From the NCBI GenBank assembly GCA_024277815.1, contig JAJRUM010000054.1, positions 1 to 50,091 of the forward strand: DNA of 50,091 bases. Reading direction: 5' to 3'. This DNA is from Gammaproteobacteria bacterium (GTDB taxonomy: Bacteria > Pseudomonadota > Gammaproteobacteria > Xanthomonadales > SZUA-36). A model generated the notes under the pieces. It was not told where the DNA came from, ran no database searches, and was given only the letters and a program-made list of their open reading frames with translations. Position numbers and translations under genes: made by a program. Of the stretch, positions 23,258 to 34,784 are shown piece by piece; the stretch's first letter is position 1, and every line of letters starts with the position of its first letter.

Positions 23258-23578
23258 TCAGGCTTTTTCAAGCGAGCACTTGAGCGGATGCTCGTGCTGG
23301 CGTGCATATTCGTTAACCTGCACCACCTTGGTTTCTGCAATTTCAAAAGTAAATACGCCACATACGCCCTTGCCGCGTGTGTGTACATGCAACATGATTT
23401 GCGTGGCCTGATCATGGCCCAGACGGAAAAATGTCTGGATGACATCCACCACAAAATCCATTGGCGTGAAATCATCATTCAGCAGCACCACCTTGTACAT
23501 CGGTGGCGGCTTGACCTCCGGTCGCGCCTCCTCGAGCGCAATATCGCGGTTTTGTTGTGACTCTAATTCTTTAGACAT
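23258..23578 (-). CDS. clpS: ClpA adaptor ClpS
   Basis: ClpS binds N-end-rule substrates and passes them to ClpA. The 106-aa product has a flexible acidic N-terminus, then the conserved core [19 protein letters not shown] with the Asn-Asp-Asp segment that helps form the N-degron pocket, [13 protein letters not shown], and the helix with AETKV. The length is normal. GGAG lies about 14 bp before the ATG. It is divergent from mnmA, with 113 bp between them that must contain both promoters. Confidence 0.97.
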   Translation of the reverse strand: MSKELESQQNRDIALEEARPEVKPPPMYKVVLLNDDFTPMDFVVDVIQTFFRLGHDQATQIMLHVHTRGKGVCGVFTFEIAETKVVQVNEYARQHEHPLKCSLEKA

Positions 23579-23691
23579 GCCTATATTCTATTACTCCTTT
23601 CGTGCGATAACCAGAGCTACTGCTGATGAGGAAACGATGCACATCAAGGCACAGATATTGACCTCAAAGACTTTGCCCCCATCTATTTTTT

Positions 23692-24807
23692 ATGCACGCA
23701 GGTAGCGAAAAAATCATGGTGGCAATGTCCGGCGGAGTCGATTCCGCAGTCTCTGCCCTGCTATTGCATCAGCAGGGCCTGGATATCGACGCCATGTTCA
23801 TGAAAAACTGGGAAGAGGATGACCGCCACGGCGAGTGCTCGGCCGCCGAGGATGTTGCCGATGCCCGGGCCATTGCCGGTGCCATCGGCATCAAGCTGCA
23901 TACACGTAATTTTGCCCTGGAATACTGGGACAACGTTTTCGAAGCGTTTCTGAGTGAATACCGTGCCGGACGCACACCCAACCCGGACGTTCTCTGTAAC
24001 CGGGAAATCAAGTTCAAAACCTTCCTTGAGCATGCCGAAGCCCTGGGTGCCACAAAAATAGCCACCGGCCACTACGTCCGCAGTGATACCCAAAACGGCA
24101 AAAGTCGCTTGCTGCGCGGTCGGGACCACAATAAGGACCAGAGTTACTTCCTCTATGCCGTCGGCCATGAACAACTGGCCAAAACCCTGTTCCCGGTGGG
24201 CGAACTCGAAAAGCCCGTGGTGCGGCAATTGGCAGCACAGGCCGGCTTCCCGGTCTCTGCCAAAAAGGACAGCACCGGCATATGTTTCATCGGCGAACGC
24301 AATTTCAATGCCTTTCTCCGCGACTATATTGCGGCCGAGCCCGGCGAAATCCACACGCCGGAAGGCCAGCTTATTGGCACCCACCAGGGGCTGATGTTCC
24401 ACACCCTCGGCCAGCGCCAGGGCCTCGGAATTGGTGGCGTCAAAGGCTTCCCTGATGCACCCTGGTACGTGCTGCACAAAGATCTGGCGAACAACATTCT
24501 GTATGCTGCCCAGGGACATGAACACCCCTGGCTGCTGTCCACCGAACTCGAAGCCACGCAACTGGCCTGGGTGACCGGCGAAGCACCCCCAGCAGGCTCA
24601 CGCCTGACCGCCAAGGTCCGGTATCGCCAACAGGACCAGGTCGTCAGCGTCGACGCTATCGACAAGGATCGTATGCGACTGCGCTTTGACAAACCCCAGC
24701 GCGCAGTCACACCCGGACAATCCGCTGTACTGTACGATGGCGACGTGTGCCTTGGCGGCGGTGTCATCGAAACCACAAACACAAAACCCATGATGGAACA
24801 ACCATGA
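23692..24807 (+). CDS. mnmA: tRNA 2-thiouridylase MnmA
   Basis: MnmA thiolates U34 of Lys, Glu and Gln tRNAs using sulfur relayed from IscS. The 371-aa product has the PP-loop [15 protein letters not shown] near residues 10-24 for ATP binding. The two catalytic Cys lie in [12 protein letters not shown] and [11 protein letters not shown], and the tRNA-binding GHYVR and [13 protein letters not shown] segments are present. The ATG at 23692 places the PP-loop at the usual distance from the N-terminus but has no visible ribosome-binding site. The stop overlaps the hflD start as ATGA (24804-24807), so the two are coupled. Confidence 0.97.
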   Translation: MHAGSEKIMVAMSGGVDSAVSALLLHQQGLDIDAMFMKNWEEDDRHGECSAAEDVADARAIAGAIGIKLHTRNFALEYWDNVFEAFLSEYRAGRTPNPDVLCNREIKFKTFLEHAEALGATKIATGHYVRSDTQNGKSRLLRGRDHNKDQSYFLYAVGHEQLAKTLFPVGELEKPVVRQLAAQAGFPVSAKKDSTGICFIGERNFNAFLRDYIAAEPGEIHTPEGQLIGTHQGLMFHTLGQRQGLGIGGVKGFPDAPWYVLHKDLANNILYAAQGHEHPWLLSTELEATQLAWVTGEAPPAGSRLTAKVRYRQQDQVVSVDAIDKDRMRLRFDKPQRAVTPGQSAVLYDGDVCLGGGVIETTNTKPMMEQP

Positions 24808-25412
24808 AAGATCGAACATTGGCCCTGGCGGGCATATTTCAGGCTACCGAACTGGTCAGGCAGGCTGCTAACCATGGTGCCTGGTCCGGCTATGCCGCAG
24901 AAGCCTGTCTGGACAGCTTGTTAGCGATTGAGGCCGATTCTGTCAGCGAGATTTACGGCGAACCGGACCAGCTACGCCCGGGCATAGAAACACTGGTCGC
25001 TGTTCTGCAGGGCGACCGGCGACATGTAGAAAGCCTCGGCTATGCCGTATCCATCATGCAGTTGGAAACCCGCTTTCGTAAAAAACCCGATATGCAGGCC
25101 CACATCGGCACAGAATTGCAGTCCATCGCCAACATCAGCGAAGACCTTGATGGTTACGAGAAAACCGACTTGCAGGCCGAAAAAATTGCCGAACTTTACA
25201 GCTCAACGATCAGTACACTTACGCCGCGTATTGTAGTCAACGGCAAACCGCAGTACCTGCAGATACAACGCAATGTCAACTGGATTCGCACCCTGCTGTT
25301 TGCCAGCCTGCGCTCCGCCGTATTGTGGCGGCAACTGGGTGGCGGACGCTTCAGCCTGATGTTCGGACGCAAGAAAATGCTCGAACAGGCTCGTATGCTA
25401 CTGCCCGGTTAA
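24804..25412 (+). CDS. hflD: HflD family protein
   Basis: HflD is a peripheral membrane protein best known for influencing lambda lysogeny in E. coli through CII; its housekeeping role is unclear. The 202-aa product starts [20 protein letters not shown], the family signature, and is helical throughout, with [25 protein letters not shown] near the C-terminus, also typical. The ATG overlaps the mnmA stop, the gene pair order found in most gammaproteobacteria. A longer frame from 24747 runs inside mnmA and is not used. Confidence 0.95.
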   Translation: MKDRTLALAGIFQATELVRQAANHGAWSGYAAEACLDSLLAIEADSVSEIYGEPDQLRPGIETLVAVLQGDRRHVESLGYAVSIMQLETRFRKKPDMQAHIGTELQSIANISEDLDGYEKTDLQAEKIAELYSSTISTLTPRIVVNGKPQYLQIQRNVNWIRTLLFASLRSAVLWRQLGGGRFSLMFGRKKMLEQARMLLPG

Positions 25413-25551
25413 ATTCAGGCCTCAGGCTTTTTCAAAATCCGCTCAGATTTGATTTGGGAAATGGGTGCCTGATGAGCGATAATATGCGGCTAATGAGAAC
25501 AAATTTTCACCTGTCTTTTGACCGGTGAACTCCCGCTCAATGGAGACCACC

Positions 25552-28221
25552 ATGCACGATTCTTTTTCCGTACGCCGCACACTCGCGGTCAATGACAAAA
25601 ACTACAACTATTTCAGCCTGGCAGCTTTGAGTGAAAACATTGATATTTCCCGCCTGCCCTACAGTCTTAAGATCCTGCTGGAAAACCTGCTGCGCCACGA
25701 AGATGGCGTAGACATTACCCGCAGTGATATCGAAGCCCTGGCCCACTGGGACTCCCAGGCCAAACCGGTGACCGAAATCGCATTTACACCTTCACGGGTT
25801 GTTCTGCAGGATTTCACCGGCGTACCCGCAGTGGTCGACCTGGCCGCCATGCGCGACGCAATGCGCAACCTGGGCGGTGATCCGGAATTGATCAACCCCC
25901 TGTCCCCTGCCGAACTGGTGATCGACCATTCGGTACAGGTAGATCGCTATGGCAGCAGCGATGCGCTGGCCGTCAATAACGATATCGAGTTCGGCCGCAA
26001 CAACGAGCGCTACAGCTTTCTGAAATGGGGCCAGAGTGCCTTCAGTAATTTTAATGTCGTACCGCCAAACACCGGCATCGTGCACCAGGTTAATCTTGAG
26101 CACCTTGCGCGGGTTATCTTCGGTGCAGAGCGCAACGGTGAGTTGCTGGCCTATCCCGACACCGTGGTCGGGACCGATTCACACACCACCATGATCAACG
26201 GCATCGGTGTACTGGGCTGGGGTGTTGGCGGCATTGAAGCCGAGGCCGCCATGCTTGGCCAGGCCATTACCATGCTGATCCCACAGGTTGTTGGCTTCAA
26301 ACTGACCGGTGAATTGCCGGAAGGCGCCACTGCGACCGACCTGGTACTGACCGTGGTTGAAATGCTGCGAGAACTGGGCGTGGTCGGCAAGTTTGTCGAA
26401 TTCTTCGGCCCCGGGCTGGCCACACTGCCACTGGCAGACCGCGCCACCATCGCCAATATGGCACCCGAATATGGGGCCACTTGCGGCATCTTCCCGATCG
26501 ACCAGGAAAGCCTGAATTATCTGCGCCTGTCCGGGCGCAGTGACGAGCAAATCGAACTGGTCGAGGCCTACGCGCGTGCGCAGGGCATGTTCCTGACCCC
26601 CGAGTCACCGGAAGCACAGTATTCCGCTACGCTTGAACTGGATATGTCCACCGTGGTTCCCAGCCTGGCCGGACCAAAACGCCCACAGGACCGGATACTA
26701 CTGACCGAGGCCAAACCGGCCTATCAGCGTGATATGGCGCAGTTCATCGCCCAGCGTGAAGGCACCGGCCGGGTGGATGTGGAATACAACGGCGAACAGT
26801 TTGAGTTGGAAGACGGTGCCGTAGTCATCGCCGCCATCACCTCGTGCACCAACACTTCCAACCCGGCCGTCATGCTGGGTGCCGGTTTGCTGGCCCGCAA
26901 TGCCGCAGCAAAAGGTCTGACGGCCAAGCCATGGGTCAAAACCTCGCTCGGACCGGGTTCCCGTGTGGTCACCGACTACCTTAACAAAGCCGGCCTGATG
27001 GATGATCTCGAAGCCATGGGCTTTTACGTCGTCGGCTATGGCTGTACCACCTGCATCGGCAACTCGGGTCCATTGCCCGAACCGATTGGCAATGCCATCC
27101 GTGCCAACGACCTGGTCGCCTGCTCGGTATTGTCCGGCAACCGTAATTTCGAAGGCCGTATCCACGCCAACATCAAGATGAACTACCTGGCATCCCCGCC
27201 ACTGGTCGTGGCCTATGCGATCGCCGGTAACCTGAACATTGACATCACCACTGAATCGCTGGGCAATGACCAGGATGGCAACCCTGTTTACCTGCGCGAC
27301 ATCTGGCCCAGCAGTCAGGAAATCCAGCAGTGCATCGCTGATTCGGTCACGGCAGAAATGTTCAAGCAAGGTTACAGCAATGTATTTTCAGGTGATGAGC
27401 GCTGGCAGAGCATTGATTCTCCTGCCGGTGAAATGTTCGCCTGGCAAGATGATTCTACCTATATCCGCAACCCGCCATATTTTGATGGCATGGGCATGGA
27501 AGTTCCACCGGTCAATGACATTCACGGCGCGCGCTGCCTCGCCAGGCTGGGTGATTCAATCACCACAGACCATATTTCCCCAGCCGGTGCGATCGCCGAG
27601 GATTCTCCGGCAGGCGACTACCTTAAAGCAAAAGGCGTGCCCCGCTCAGAGTTCAATTCCTATGGCTCCCGTCGTGGCAACCATGAGGTCATGATGCGCG
27701 GCACTTTCGCCAACGTGCGTTTGCGTAACCAACTGGCGCCGGGCACTGAGGGTGGCTGGACAACCTTCCAGCCCGGTGGCGAACAGATGACCATTTTTGA
27801 TGCCGCTAACCGCTACCAGCAACAGAACACTCCGTTGGTGGTATTGGCCGGTAGTGAGTATGGCACAGGCTCTTCACGTGACTGGGCTGCCAAGGGCACC
27901 CAGTTATTGGGTGTCAAAGCCGTCATCACTGCCAGCTTCGAGCGTATCCATCGCTCCAACCTGATTGGAATGGGCGTGCTGCCATTGAATTTCATTGATA
28001 GTGAAACTGCCGACAGCCTGGGACTGGATGGCACCGAGAGCTATGATATTGAAGGTCTGGGTGATGGCTCAGCAACCCATGTCACGGTCACCGCCACCGC
28101 TACCGATGGCAGTCGCAAGCAATTCCAGGCGAAAAGCCGGCTGGATACCCCCAAGGAGGTAGAGTACTACCGTCATGGCGGCATCCTGAACTTCGTGCTA
28201 CGGCAACTGGCTGGCCAATAG
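25552..28221 (+). CDS. acnA: Aconitate hydratase AcnA
   Basis: It interconverts citrate and isocitrate in the TCA cycle using a 4Fe-4S cluster. The 889-aa product matches AcnA (891 in E. coli) in length and in the IRP1-type domain order. The cluster ligands lie in [10 protein letters not shown] and [11 protein letters not shown], and the swivelling domain has [12 protein letters not shown]-type sequence (here [19 protein letters not shown]). The ATG at 25552 has GGAG about 7 bp upstream; two earlier in-frame starts (25525, 25540) have weaker sites. It stands alone, with 139 bp before it and 76 bp after it. Confidence 0.97.
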   Translation: MHDSFSVRRTLAVNDKNYNYFSLAALSENIDISRLPYSLKILLENLLRHEDGVDITRSDIEALAHWDSQAKPVTEIAFTPSRVVLQDFTGVPAVVDLAAMRDAMRNLGGDPELINPLSPAELVIDHSVQVDRYGSSDALAVNNDIEFGRNNERYSFLKWGQSAFSNFNVVPPNTGIVHQVNLEHLARVIFGAERNGELLAYPDTVVGTDSHTTMINGIGVLGWGVGGIEAEAAMLGQAITMLIPQVVGFKLTGELPEGATATDLVLTVVEMLRELGVVGKFVEFFGPGLATLPLADRATIANMAPEYGATCGIFPIDQESLNYLRLSGRSDEQIELVEAYARAQGMFLTPESPEAQYSATLELDMSTVVPSLAGPKRPQDRILLTEAKPAYQRDMAQFIAQREGTGRVDVEYNGEQFELEDGAVVIAAITSCTNTSNPAVMLGAGLLARNAAAKGLTAKPWVKTSLGPGSRVVTDYLNKAGLMDDLEAMGFYVVGYGCTTCIGNSGPLPEPIGNAIRANDLVACSVLSGNRNFEGRIHANIKMNYLASPPLVVAYAIAGNLNIDITTESLGNDQDGNPVYLRDIWPSSQEIQQCIADSVTAEMFKQGYSNVFSGDERWQSIDSPAGEMFAWQDDSTYIRNPPYFDGMGMEVPPVNDIHGARCLARLGDSITTDHISPAGAIAEDSPAGDYLKAKGVPRSEFNSYGSRRGNHEVMMRGTFANVRLRNQLAPGTEGGWTTFQPGGEQMTIFDAANRYQQQNTPLVVLAGSEYGTGSSRDWAAKGTQLLGVKAVITASFERIHRSNLIGMGVLPLNFIDSETADSLGLDGTESYDIEGLGDGSATHVTVTATATDGSRKQFQAKSRLDTPKEVEYYRHGGILNFVLRQLAGQ

Positions 28222-28297
28222 CGCTGTACAGTGAAGGCACTGGCCATTGACACGGCCACCGGTCTTACTGGCAGCAGACAATAATCAGGAACAGGTA

Positions 28298-30460
28298 ATG
28301 CGCACCGGATTTTTTACAGCGTTAGTACTCTGGGGTTTCCTGCTTCAGCCTCTGCAGGGCTGGAGCCAGGGAGATGAACCGGCTACAGAAACTGCTGAAA
28401 TTACCTGGGAAGCACCCGATATTGTGGCACTGCCGGACGACTGGTGGTCCAAATTCATCAGCGAAAACACCGAAGCCTTCCGCGTCAGAAGCGATCTGTT
28501 GACGGCAAAGATCAGTGACCAGGTCAGTACTCTGGATGCGGAAAGCCTGGTCGCCGTCCAGACCAGCGTCAATACACTTCGAGCCAACCTGGATGCTGCA
28601 CTGACATTACAGTCCACCCCGGTCACCCTGAATAATGAAGCACTGCCAACCCTGGAGAGCTACACCCTGCAGCAGTTTCTTGATTTGAGGGCACTGTGGC
28701 GGGACGGTGAAAGTCAGCTGGAAATTCTCAAAATGGAAGAGCAGCAACTGACCATGCAAAGCCGGTTGCTGGCCCAAAGGCGTGACCTTGCCCGCAACCA
28801 GTACACAGCCGCCAATCCAAGCTCTCCAGCCCGAATGCTAGCTGGTCTGCAATGGATCAATACGCGTCTGGAAATGTATACACTTGAAAAGCAGTTGCAA
28901 GCCAACATCGAACAACAGGCCCAACTAACCAGCTACCTGAGTGATGCTGAGCAGAAGATTGAATATGCAACCAAGCACCTGCTGACCGATGATCTGAGCC
29001 TTGCTGATCTGGATTCCGCAATCCTGAGCCTGCATGATGATGTAACCGAGGCCGCAGGTGAACTGGCCGCGGTGCAACAAAAACTGCTTGATGAACTCAA
29101 TACCGAAAAGCCAGATCAATACAAAGTACTCGACCTTAAGCAGCAACTGACCGGCGTCTCGGTAGAAGAATTGCTGGCCCGGCTGAACGTGGAGTTGAAA
29201 TATGCGGAGCGTGATTGGTTTTTGCTGCGCTCGGGAGTCGCAAAAAGCCCCCTCGACCTGCACCGGAGCAGCGCTACGTTGAAAACCTTGCTGGGTGAGG
29301 CCGCCCAGCAATCTGCACTGTGGACCGTTGCCAGCCAGAATACACTGATCACTCCGGCACCCGACAACGACCGCAAGGCCAGAAAAATCTATGACCGGGC
29401 ACAAACACTCGCACACAAAACCTTGCGTGAGATCACGGATATTGACGCGACGATAGATAACCTGTCGCTGGTGCAGGCTCAGGTGGAGGACGAGTCACTG
29501 GCGCTGGAACAGGGCCTTGATGGTGTCTGGTTACGCATCAAGCTGTTTGGCCAGGACCTGTGGACACAATCCAGTGCCATCCTCAATATCAGTCTGTTTC
29601 ACATCGGTGAGAAGCCCGTCACCGCAGGTGGTATTACCAATGCCATCCTCATTTTCCTGTTCTTCTGGGGCCTTTCCTGGTTGATCCGGCATTTCCTCGA
29701 CCGTCTTGAAAAGCGCCAACACTTTCAACAGGGCTCGTTTTACGCCAGTGGGCGCGTGCTGCACTACATCATGTTGACCATTGCAGCGATGGCCGCGCTG
29801 GGCTCTGTCGGACTTGATTTCAGCCGCTTCGCATTGATTGCCGGTGCCTTGTCAGTGGGTATTGGTTTCGGCCTGCAATCCGTTGTGCTCAATTTTGTCT
29901 CAGGCCTGACCTTACTGTTTGAAGGCTCTATACGGGTGGGCGATTACGTCGAGCTCGATTCAGGCCTGCTGGGTTCCGTCAGGGAGATCAGAAGTCGTGC
30001 CACACTGATCAACACCAATGACAATATTGATGTCATCGTGCCAAACTCTGAGCTGGTCTCCAACCGCATGATCAACTGGACCCTGCGCGAATCAACGGCG
30101 CGCATGCGGATACCGTTCTCTGTGGCGTTTGGTTCAGACAAAGAACAGGTCAAAAAGGCCGCTCTTGACGCTGCCGCCGAAGGTGAATTTTGTATTCACC
30201 ACACACCCGGCCTAAAGCCCGCTGTCAGGCTGCTCGACTTTGGTGACAGCGCACTGAATTTTGAACTGCGTGTATGGGTCAATCGTCAGGGCGTGCGGCG
30301 GCCGATATTTGTCCGCTCCAGTATATTGTGGGCCCTGGATGATAAATTGCGTGAAAATGGCATCAAAGTGCCGTACCCGCAGCGCGACGTTCATGTCCGT
30401 AACGGCTCCGGACTTTTACAATCACCGCAAGCGGCGCCGGAACTGCCGGACGACGCTTAG
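28298..30460 (+). CDS. MscS-family mechanosensitive channel with long periplasmic domain
   Basis: These channels release solutes when membrane tension rises. The 720-aa product has a signal peptide (MRTGFFTALVLWGFLLQPLQG) and a periplasmic region of about 400 residues, rich in Leu, Gln and Glu, that looks like coiled coil. Hydrophobic segments follow near residues 445-460 and 485-505. The pore helix, about residues 511-540, reads ALIAGALSVGIGFGLQSVV then FVSGL, followed by the beta domain (GSIRVGDYVEL) and the C-terminal domain. It resembles the large YbdG/MscK-like group rather than 286-aa MscS. The ATG at 28298 has AGGA about 9 bp upstream. The last 39 bp overlap the 3' end of lhr on the other strand. 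Confidence 0.9.
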   Translation: MRTGFFTALVLWGFLLQPLQGWSQGDEPATETAEITWEAPDIVALPDDWWSKFISENTEAFRVRSDLLTAKISDQVSTLDAESLVAVQTSVNTLRANLDAALTLQSTPVTLNNEALPTLESYTLQQFLDLRALWRDGESQLEILKMEEQQLTMQSRLLAQRRDLARNQYTAANPSSPARMLAGLQWINTRLEMYTLEKQLQANIEQQAQLTSYLSDAEQKIEYATKHLLTDDLSLADLDSAILSLHDDVTEAAGELAAVQQKLLDELNTEKPDQYKVLDLKQQLTGVSVEELLARLNVELKYAERDWFLLRSGVAKSPLDLHRSSATLKTLLGEAAQQSALWTVASQNTLITPAPDNDRKARKIYDRAQTLAHKTLREITDIDATIDNLSLVQAQVEDESLALEQGLDGVWLRIKLFGQDLWTQSSAILNISLFHIGEKPVTAGGITNAILIFLFFWGLSWLIRHFLDRLEKRQHFQQGSFYASGRVLHYIMLTIAAMAALGSVGLDFSRFALIAGALSVGIGFGLQSVVLNFVSGLTLLFEGSIRVGDYVELDSGLLGSVREIRSRATLINTNDNIDVIVPNSELVSNRMINWTLRESTARMRIPFSVAFGSDKEQVKKAALDAAAEGEFCIHHTPGLKPAVRLLDFGDSALNFELRVWVNRQGVRRPIFVRSSILWALDDKLRENGIKVPYPQRDVHVRNGSGLLQSPQAAPELPDDA

Positions 30461-33400
30461 GCGCTGCCGCGCCTGCAGGCTTGCAGGACGGCTGATACCC
30501 GGAAACTCTTCAAGTACATTCGCCATCTGACGGGCGACCGGCAAACCGTTTTCCAGCAATATCCGGTTGGCTGGCATGGCCGGAGTTTTGGCGCCGCGCA
30601 GGATAATCCCACCCAGGTTCAGCGGATCGCAAGCGTTGATTATAGTGAATACCGGATCATGGTCCTGTTTGCCAGCCTGGCGCAGCAGGCCCAGCGCTTC
30701 GGGCAAGGCAAATTGCTCCCCTGAAAATCCATCCACGAAACGTCCGCCACGTACTTCACCCCGGTCTTCCATTCTGCGCAGATAACCCAGTAGTTCACGC
30801 CATGAAGGCAGCAAGGGCTCTCTTTGTAGTACGGCACGAAATACAACACCGTAGCGCCGTAACAGGGCCTGGCATACCACTGCCAGGCGCTGCTGAGCAC
30901 TGATTGCAGACAGGCCGGTCTCATCGCCGGAAGTTGACGCCGGGATACTCCAGCGACCCACCGGTAAGCCAGCAAGCATCTTGTCGGCATATCCACGTGC
31001 ACGAGTGCAGCGCAGCTTTTGTGCTTCAGGCCGCAGCAGCCAACGCAGCGGAGAAAAGGCATCAGCAGTGACCTCGCCAGCGGCAACCAGGGCTTTGAGT
31101 GCATGCTCAAGTTGAGGCCGTAGCAGGCCTGACTCCAGCTCCAGGTCAGAGGTAAACATCGCACCATGCTGTTGTAGCAGCGATCTCAGTTTACCGGCTG
31201 TGGAATCATCTGTTACAGGCTCTGCCTGTCGGCGCAGCCAGGCCGGCACGTCATTGCGCGGCACCATGGCAATCGGTGTTGCTGAAACAATCGTCCGTTT
31301 CTGCTCCGAAGCTACCGGCGGCCTGAACCAGGCAAGCTGCCCGCTGAGAAAAAGTTGGTCCAGCTGATCGGGTGAATATTCACTGCAGCGCGCTCCCAGC
31401 AAGGCCTGCTCCCAGGTAGCTACCGGTGCTGCCCAGCCCTGTAATTGCGACAACACCTGCGGCAGGTCGACGCCGGCATCATCCAGCCCGTGCCACTGCA
31501 CCAGGAAGTCCATATATCTTGCCGGTGCAACCGGTTTGACCGCCCGCCGCCGGTGCTCCCGGCTATAGCGGTGAATTCTTGCCAGCAGGCGGCGCTCACA
31601 CCACCGGGTTCCGCCGGCCTCATCCTGCATCTGGATTGCAAACCCCTGTTGTTGCAACTGCAACAACCCCTGGCCTATCAATGCCTCACTAACACTGAAA
31701 TCCGCTGCCAGCTGAGCTTTACTGACTGGACCCAGCGCACTCATCCGACTCCTCAACAGCATGACCAGCGCCGCTTCAGATGCCGGGACATCCTGCTCCG
31801 GAAGCAGGCTGCGGGGATCAGGATTGAAGGTGGATTCCGGGTAGAGTGCCAGCCATTCCGGCAGGCGTTCTGCAGCGATCCACCAGCAAGCACCCTTCTC
31901 CAACCGGACACTGCAAACCCGGAACTCTTCTGCCAGGGCTGAAAACCACTGACCCCAGCGCCCAGCATCACCGCTGGCACCACAACTTGAATTGCCGCTG
32001 GAAAACTCCGCCTTGCTCAAAAAGCCAATTTGTAACAAACCGTCATGCAGTTCATCAGCATTGCGTGGCTGAATCCACGCCTCTTCACGTACCTGGGTTT
32101 GTGCTGCCACACTGATAATGCTCAGCGTGGCGGCGCTGGACAGGTCATCAGGGTCACTGCTGATAGCCCGTGTTCGCCGATTCTCAGCCTCGCCATCATC
32201 CAGAAACGCATACGGCCGGGCATTGATGATTTCCCGTGACAGGGGTGACGGTGCCGTCAGATCCAGGCAGCGTACTTCAAGCTCGCCAGAGGCCATTTCT
32301 TTAAGCAACGTTTCCAGGCCGTCGATATCCATGGTGACGGTCAACAGATCTTCGATCGTCTGGGTAACCAGCGGGTGGTCCGGTATCTCCCGTGCACCGC
32401 GAATGTTCTCAAAGCAGGCGATCTGATCCGGAAAAACCACCGCAACCAGGTCCTCTGCCTGGTTGCGCTGCCACTGGGGCAATAATCTTTTCCCGTTGCG
32501 CATGCGCTGCACTGCCAGCGCAATGGTTGCGTTCCAGCGCCAGCGCAACTCAAACATCGGCGCATCCAGCATGGCCTGAATAAGTACATCCCGGACACTT
32601 TCTGCTTTCAGGTAGGACTGCACATCGGCAATTTCAAAACTGTGGGTCTCGCCCAGCGACAGGATCAATGCATCCTCAAGTGCGGAAGCCTGCAGTTCAA
32701 AATTAAACTGGCGGCAGAAACGCTTGCGCAAAGCCAGCCCCCAGGCACGCATCAGGCGTGAACCCAACGGTGCGTGTATCACCAGATGCATGTCGCCGGT
32801 GTCATCGAAGAAACGCTCCATGACGATCCGTTTGCGGGTCGGCAGGCAGCCCAAAGCCTGTAGTGACGCCTGCAGGTACGCAACCATCTGCAAGGCCGCC
32901 AGGCGGCTGATGCCCGCTGCGCAGTACCTGTCTACCACCTCGCTGGCCGCATACTTGCCAAGCAGGTCCTCTACTTCCTGGCGCAGAGCGGAAACCGCGC
33001 TGGACAGTTCGTCGCTGCGACCGGGTGAATCGCCATTCCAGAACGGGATGGTTGGGGGTTGCCCATTGGCGTCTTCCACCAGCACCCTGCCCTGTTCGGT
33101 CTTGAGGATTTTATAGCTGCTGTTACCCAGTTGGAAAATGTCACCCGGCAGGCTTTCAAAGGCAAAGTCTTCGTTCAGGCTGCCGATGCGATGTCCCTGC
33201 GGCAGCATGATAACTTCGTAGTCAAAATGGTCGGGGATCGCGCCACCGTTTTGCAGCGCGGTCAGACGGGCCGCCGGCCGACTGCGCAGACGGCCGTTGA
33301 TGACATCATGAAACAGCAGCGCTGAACGCCGGCCGCGCCGTGTTGAATAGCCCTCCGCCAGCATACGAACCACCGCCTGGAATTGCTGTTCCGGGAGGTC

Positions 33401-34732
33401 CCGGTAGGGCCAGGCTGAACAAACCAGCCGGTAAAGCCCATCGCTATCCCAGTCCCGTGCGGCAACCTCAGCCACGATTTGCTGGGCCAGTACATCCAGT
33501 GGTGCAGGCGGGATATCGATGGCATCAAGCTCACCGCGCAGCAAAGCCTGTTGCAAGGCGATGCATTCCACCAGGTCGTCACGGCTCAACGGGAACAACC
33601 TGCCCTTGGGGGTTTCACCCACGGCATGGCCGGAACGGCCGATGCGCTGCAGTAACGCCGAGATACTGCCGGGCGTACCCATCTGACAAACCAGGTCGAC
33701 ATGGCCGATATCAATACCGAGTTCCAGCGACGCGGTGGCCACAAGTGCCTTCAACTGGCCGGCCTTGAGTGCCTGCTCCGCCTGCAAGCGGTGTTTACGC
33801 GACAAGCTGCCATGATGTGCGGTCACACAATCGTCCCCCAATCGCTCCCCAAGGTGGCGCGCCAGGCGCTCGGCCAGGCGTCGGGTATTGACGAAAATCA
33901 GGGTGGTATTGTGGCTATTGATATAGTCCGCCAGGCGCTCATACAGTTCCTCCCATACCTCGTTGGCAAGTACTGGTGCCAGCGGTGAATCCGGCAACTC
34001 CAGTTGCACGTCCATTTTGCGTTTATGGCCGGTGTCGACAATGCTGCAGGCCAGCCCCCCGCATAAATAGTCGGCCATCCGCTCGATCGGTTTTTGCGTG
34101 GCGGACAAGCCGATGCGGTCAGGCGGGTGACCACACAGGGCATCCAGCCGGGCCAGTGACAGCGCCAGGTGGCTGCCGCGCTTGTTACCTGCTAATGCAT
34201 GAATCTCATCGACGATCAGGGTGGATACTGCGGACAGCATATTGCGACCGGACTCTGAGGTCAGCAACAGGTAAAGCGACTCTGGTGTGGTTACCAGGAT
34301 GTGGGGCGGCCGTTTGCGCATCTTTGCCCGCTCACTCTGCGGCGTATCACCGGTTCTGACGGCTGCCCGAATGCCGGTGCCGGGTTCACCACTGGCGGCC
34401 AGTTGGGCCTGGATACCCTCCAGTGGCACCTGCAGGTTCTTTTCTATGTCATTGGACAATGCCTTAAGCGGCGATATATACAGAACGTATACCTTGTCCC
34501 CCAGCGGACCCTGACGGCTTTGCAAAACCAACTCGTTGATCGCACACAGAAATGCAGCCAGGGTTTTGCCACTGCCGGTTGGCGCAGCAATCAGGACCCG
34601 CTGGTCCGTGGCTATTTTTGGCCAGGCAGCCGTCTGCACAGCAGTGGGCGCAGCAAAGCTGTCGGTAAACCACTGACTGACCGCCGGGTGGAAATGCACT
34701 GGCGGGCTGCTATTTGTCAATCTGGAAGGCAC
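30422..34732 (-). CDS. lhr: Large superfamily 2 helicase Lhr
   Basis: Lhr is a 3'-5' DNA/RNA helicase linked to DNA repair. The 1436-aa product has the two RecA-like domains: Walker A APTGSGKT at residues 50-57, motif Ia PLKALSND, DEIH box VDEIHAL near residue 175, motif III LSATQKP, and motif VI QRIGRSGHAVG. A winged-helix domain and the long Lhr C-terminal region follow (the long form, as in E. coli at about 1538 aa). The start is GTG at 34732, with GAGAGGG about 20 bp upstream, so the true start is slightly uncertain. It follows the GT41 gene after 52 bp and converges with the channel gene with a 39-bp overlap. Confidence 0.94.
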   Translation of the reverse strand: MPSRLTNSSPPVHFHPAVSQWFTDSFAAPTAVQTAAWPKIATDQRVLIAAPTGSGKTLAAFLCAINELVLQSRQGPLGDKVYVLYISPLKALSNDIEKNLQVPLEGIQAQLAASGEPGTGIRAAVRTGDTPQSERAKMRKRPPHILVTTPESLYLLLTSESGRNMLSAVSTLIVDEIHALAGNKRGSHLALSLARLDALCGHPPDRIGLSATQKPIERMADYLCGGLACSIVDTGHKRKMDVQLELPDSPLAPVLANEVWEELYERLADYINSHNTTLIFVNTRRLAERLARHLGERLGDDCVTAHHGSLSRKHRLQAEQALKAGQLKALVATASLELGIDIGHVDLVCQMGTPGSISALLQRIGRSGHAVGETPKGRLFPLSRDDLVECIALQQALLRGELDAIDIPPAPLDVLAQQIVAEVAARDWDSDGLYRLVCSAWPYRDLPEQQFQAVVRMLAEGYSTRRGRRSALLFHDVINGRLRSRPAARLTALQNGGAIPDHFDYEVIMLPQGHRIGSLNEDFAFESLPGDIFQLGNSSYKILKTEQGRVLVEDANGQPPTIPFWNGDSPGRSDELSSAVSALRQEVEDLLGKYAASEVVDRYCAAGISRLAALQMVAYLQASLQALGCLPTRKRIVMERFFDDTGDMHLVIHAPLGSRLMRAWGLALRKRFCRQFNFELQASALEDALILSLGETHSFEIADVQSYLKAESVRDVLIQAMLDAPMFELRWRWNATIALAVQRMRNGKRLLPQWQRNQAEDLVAVVFPDQIACFENIRGAREIPDHPLVTQTIEDLLTVTMDIDGLETLLKEMASGELEVRCLDLTAPSPLSREIINARPYAFLDDGEAENRRTRAISSDPDDLSSAATLSIISVAAQTQVREEAWIQPRNADELHDGLLQIGFLSKAEFSSGNSSCGASGDAGRWGQWFSALAEEFRVCSVRLEKGACWWIAAERLPEWLALYPESTFNPDPRSLLPEQDVPASEAALVMLLRSRMSALGPVSKAQLAADFSVSEALIGQGLLQLQQQGFAIQMQDEAGGTRWCERRLLARIHRYSREHRRRAVKPVAPARYMDFLVQWHGLDDAGVDLPQVLSQLQGWAAPVATWEQALLGARCSEYSPDQLDQLFLSGQLAWFRPPVASEQKRTIVSATPIAMVPRNDVPAWLRRQAEPVTDDSTAGKLRSLLQQHGAMFTSDLELESGLLRPQLEHALKALVAAGEVTADAFSPLRWLLRPEAQKLRCTRARGYADKMLAGLPVGRWSIPASTSGDETGLSAISAQQRLAVVCQALLRRYGVVFRAVLQREPLLPSWRELLGYLRRMEDRGEVRGGRFVDGFSGEQFALPEALGLLRQAGKQDHDPVFTIINACDPLNLGGIILRGAKTPAMPANRILLENGLPVARQMANVLEEFPGISRPASLQARQRLSVVRQFRRRLR

Positions 34733-34784
34733 GCACTGATTGTAGACCTGACCCTCTCAAAAACCGATAACATGGCGGATCATT

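Noticed and set aside
23761-24561. 266-codon - strand frame antisense to mnmA
   Set aside because: Shadow of mnmA, with no family motif and no start signal.
26698-27369. 223-codon - strand frame antisense to acnA
   Set aside because: Shadow of the aconitase gene; Gly/Val/Asp-rich with no motif.
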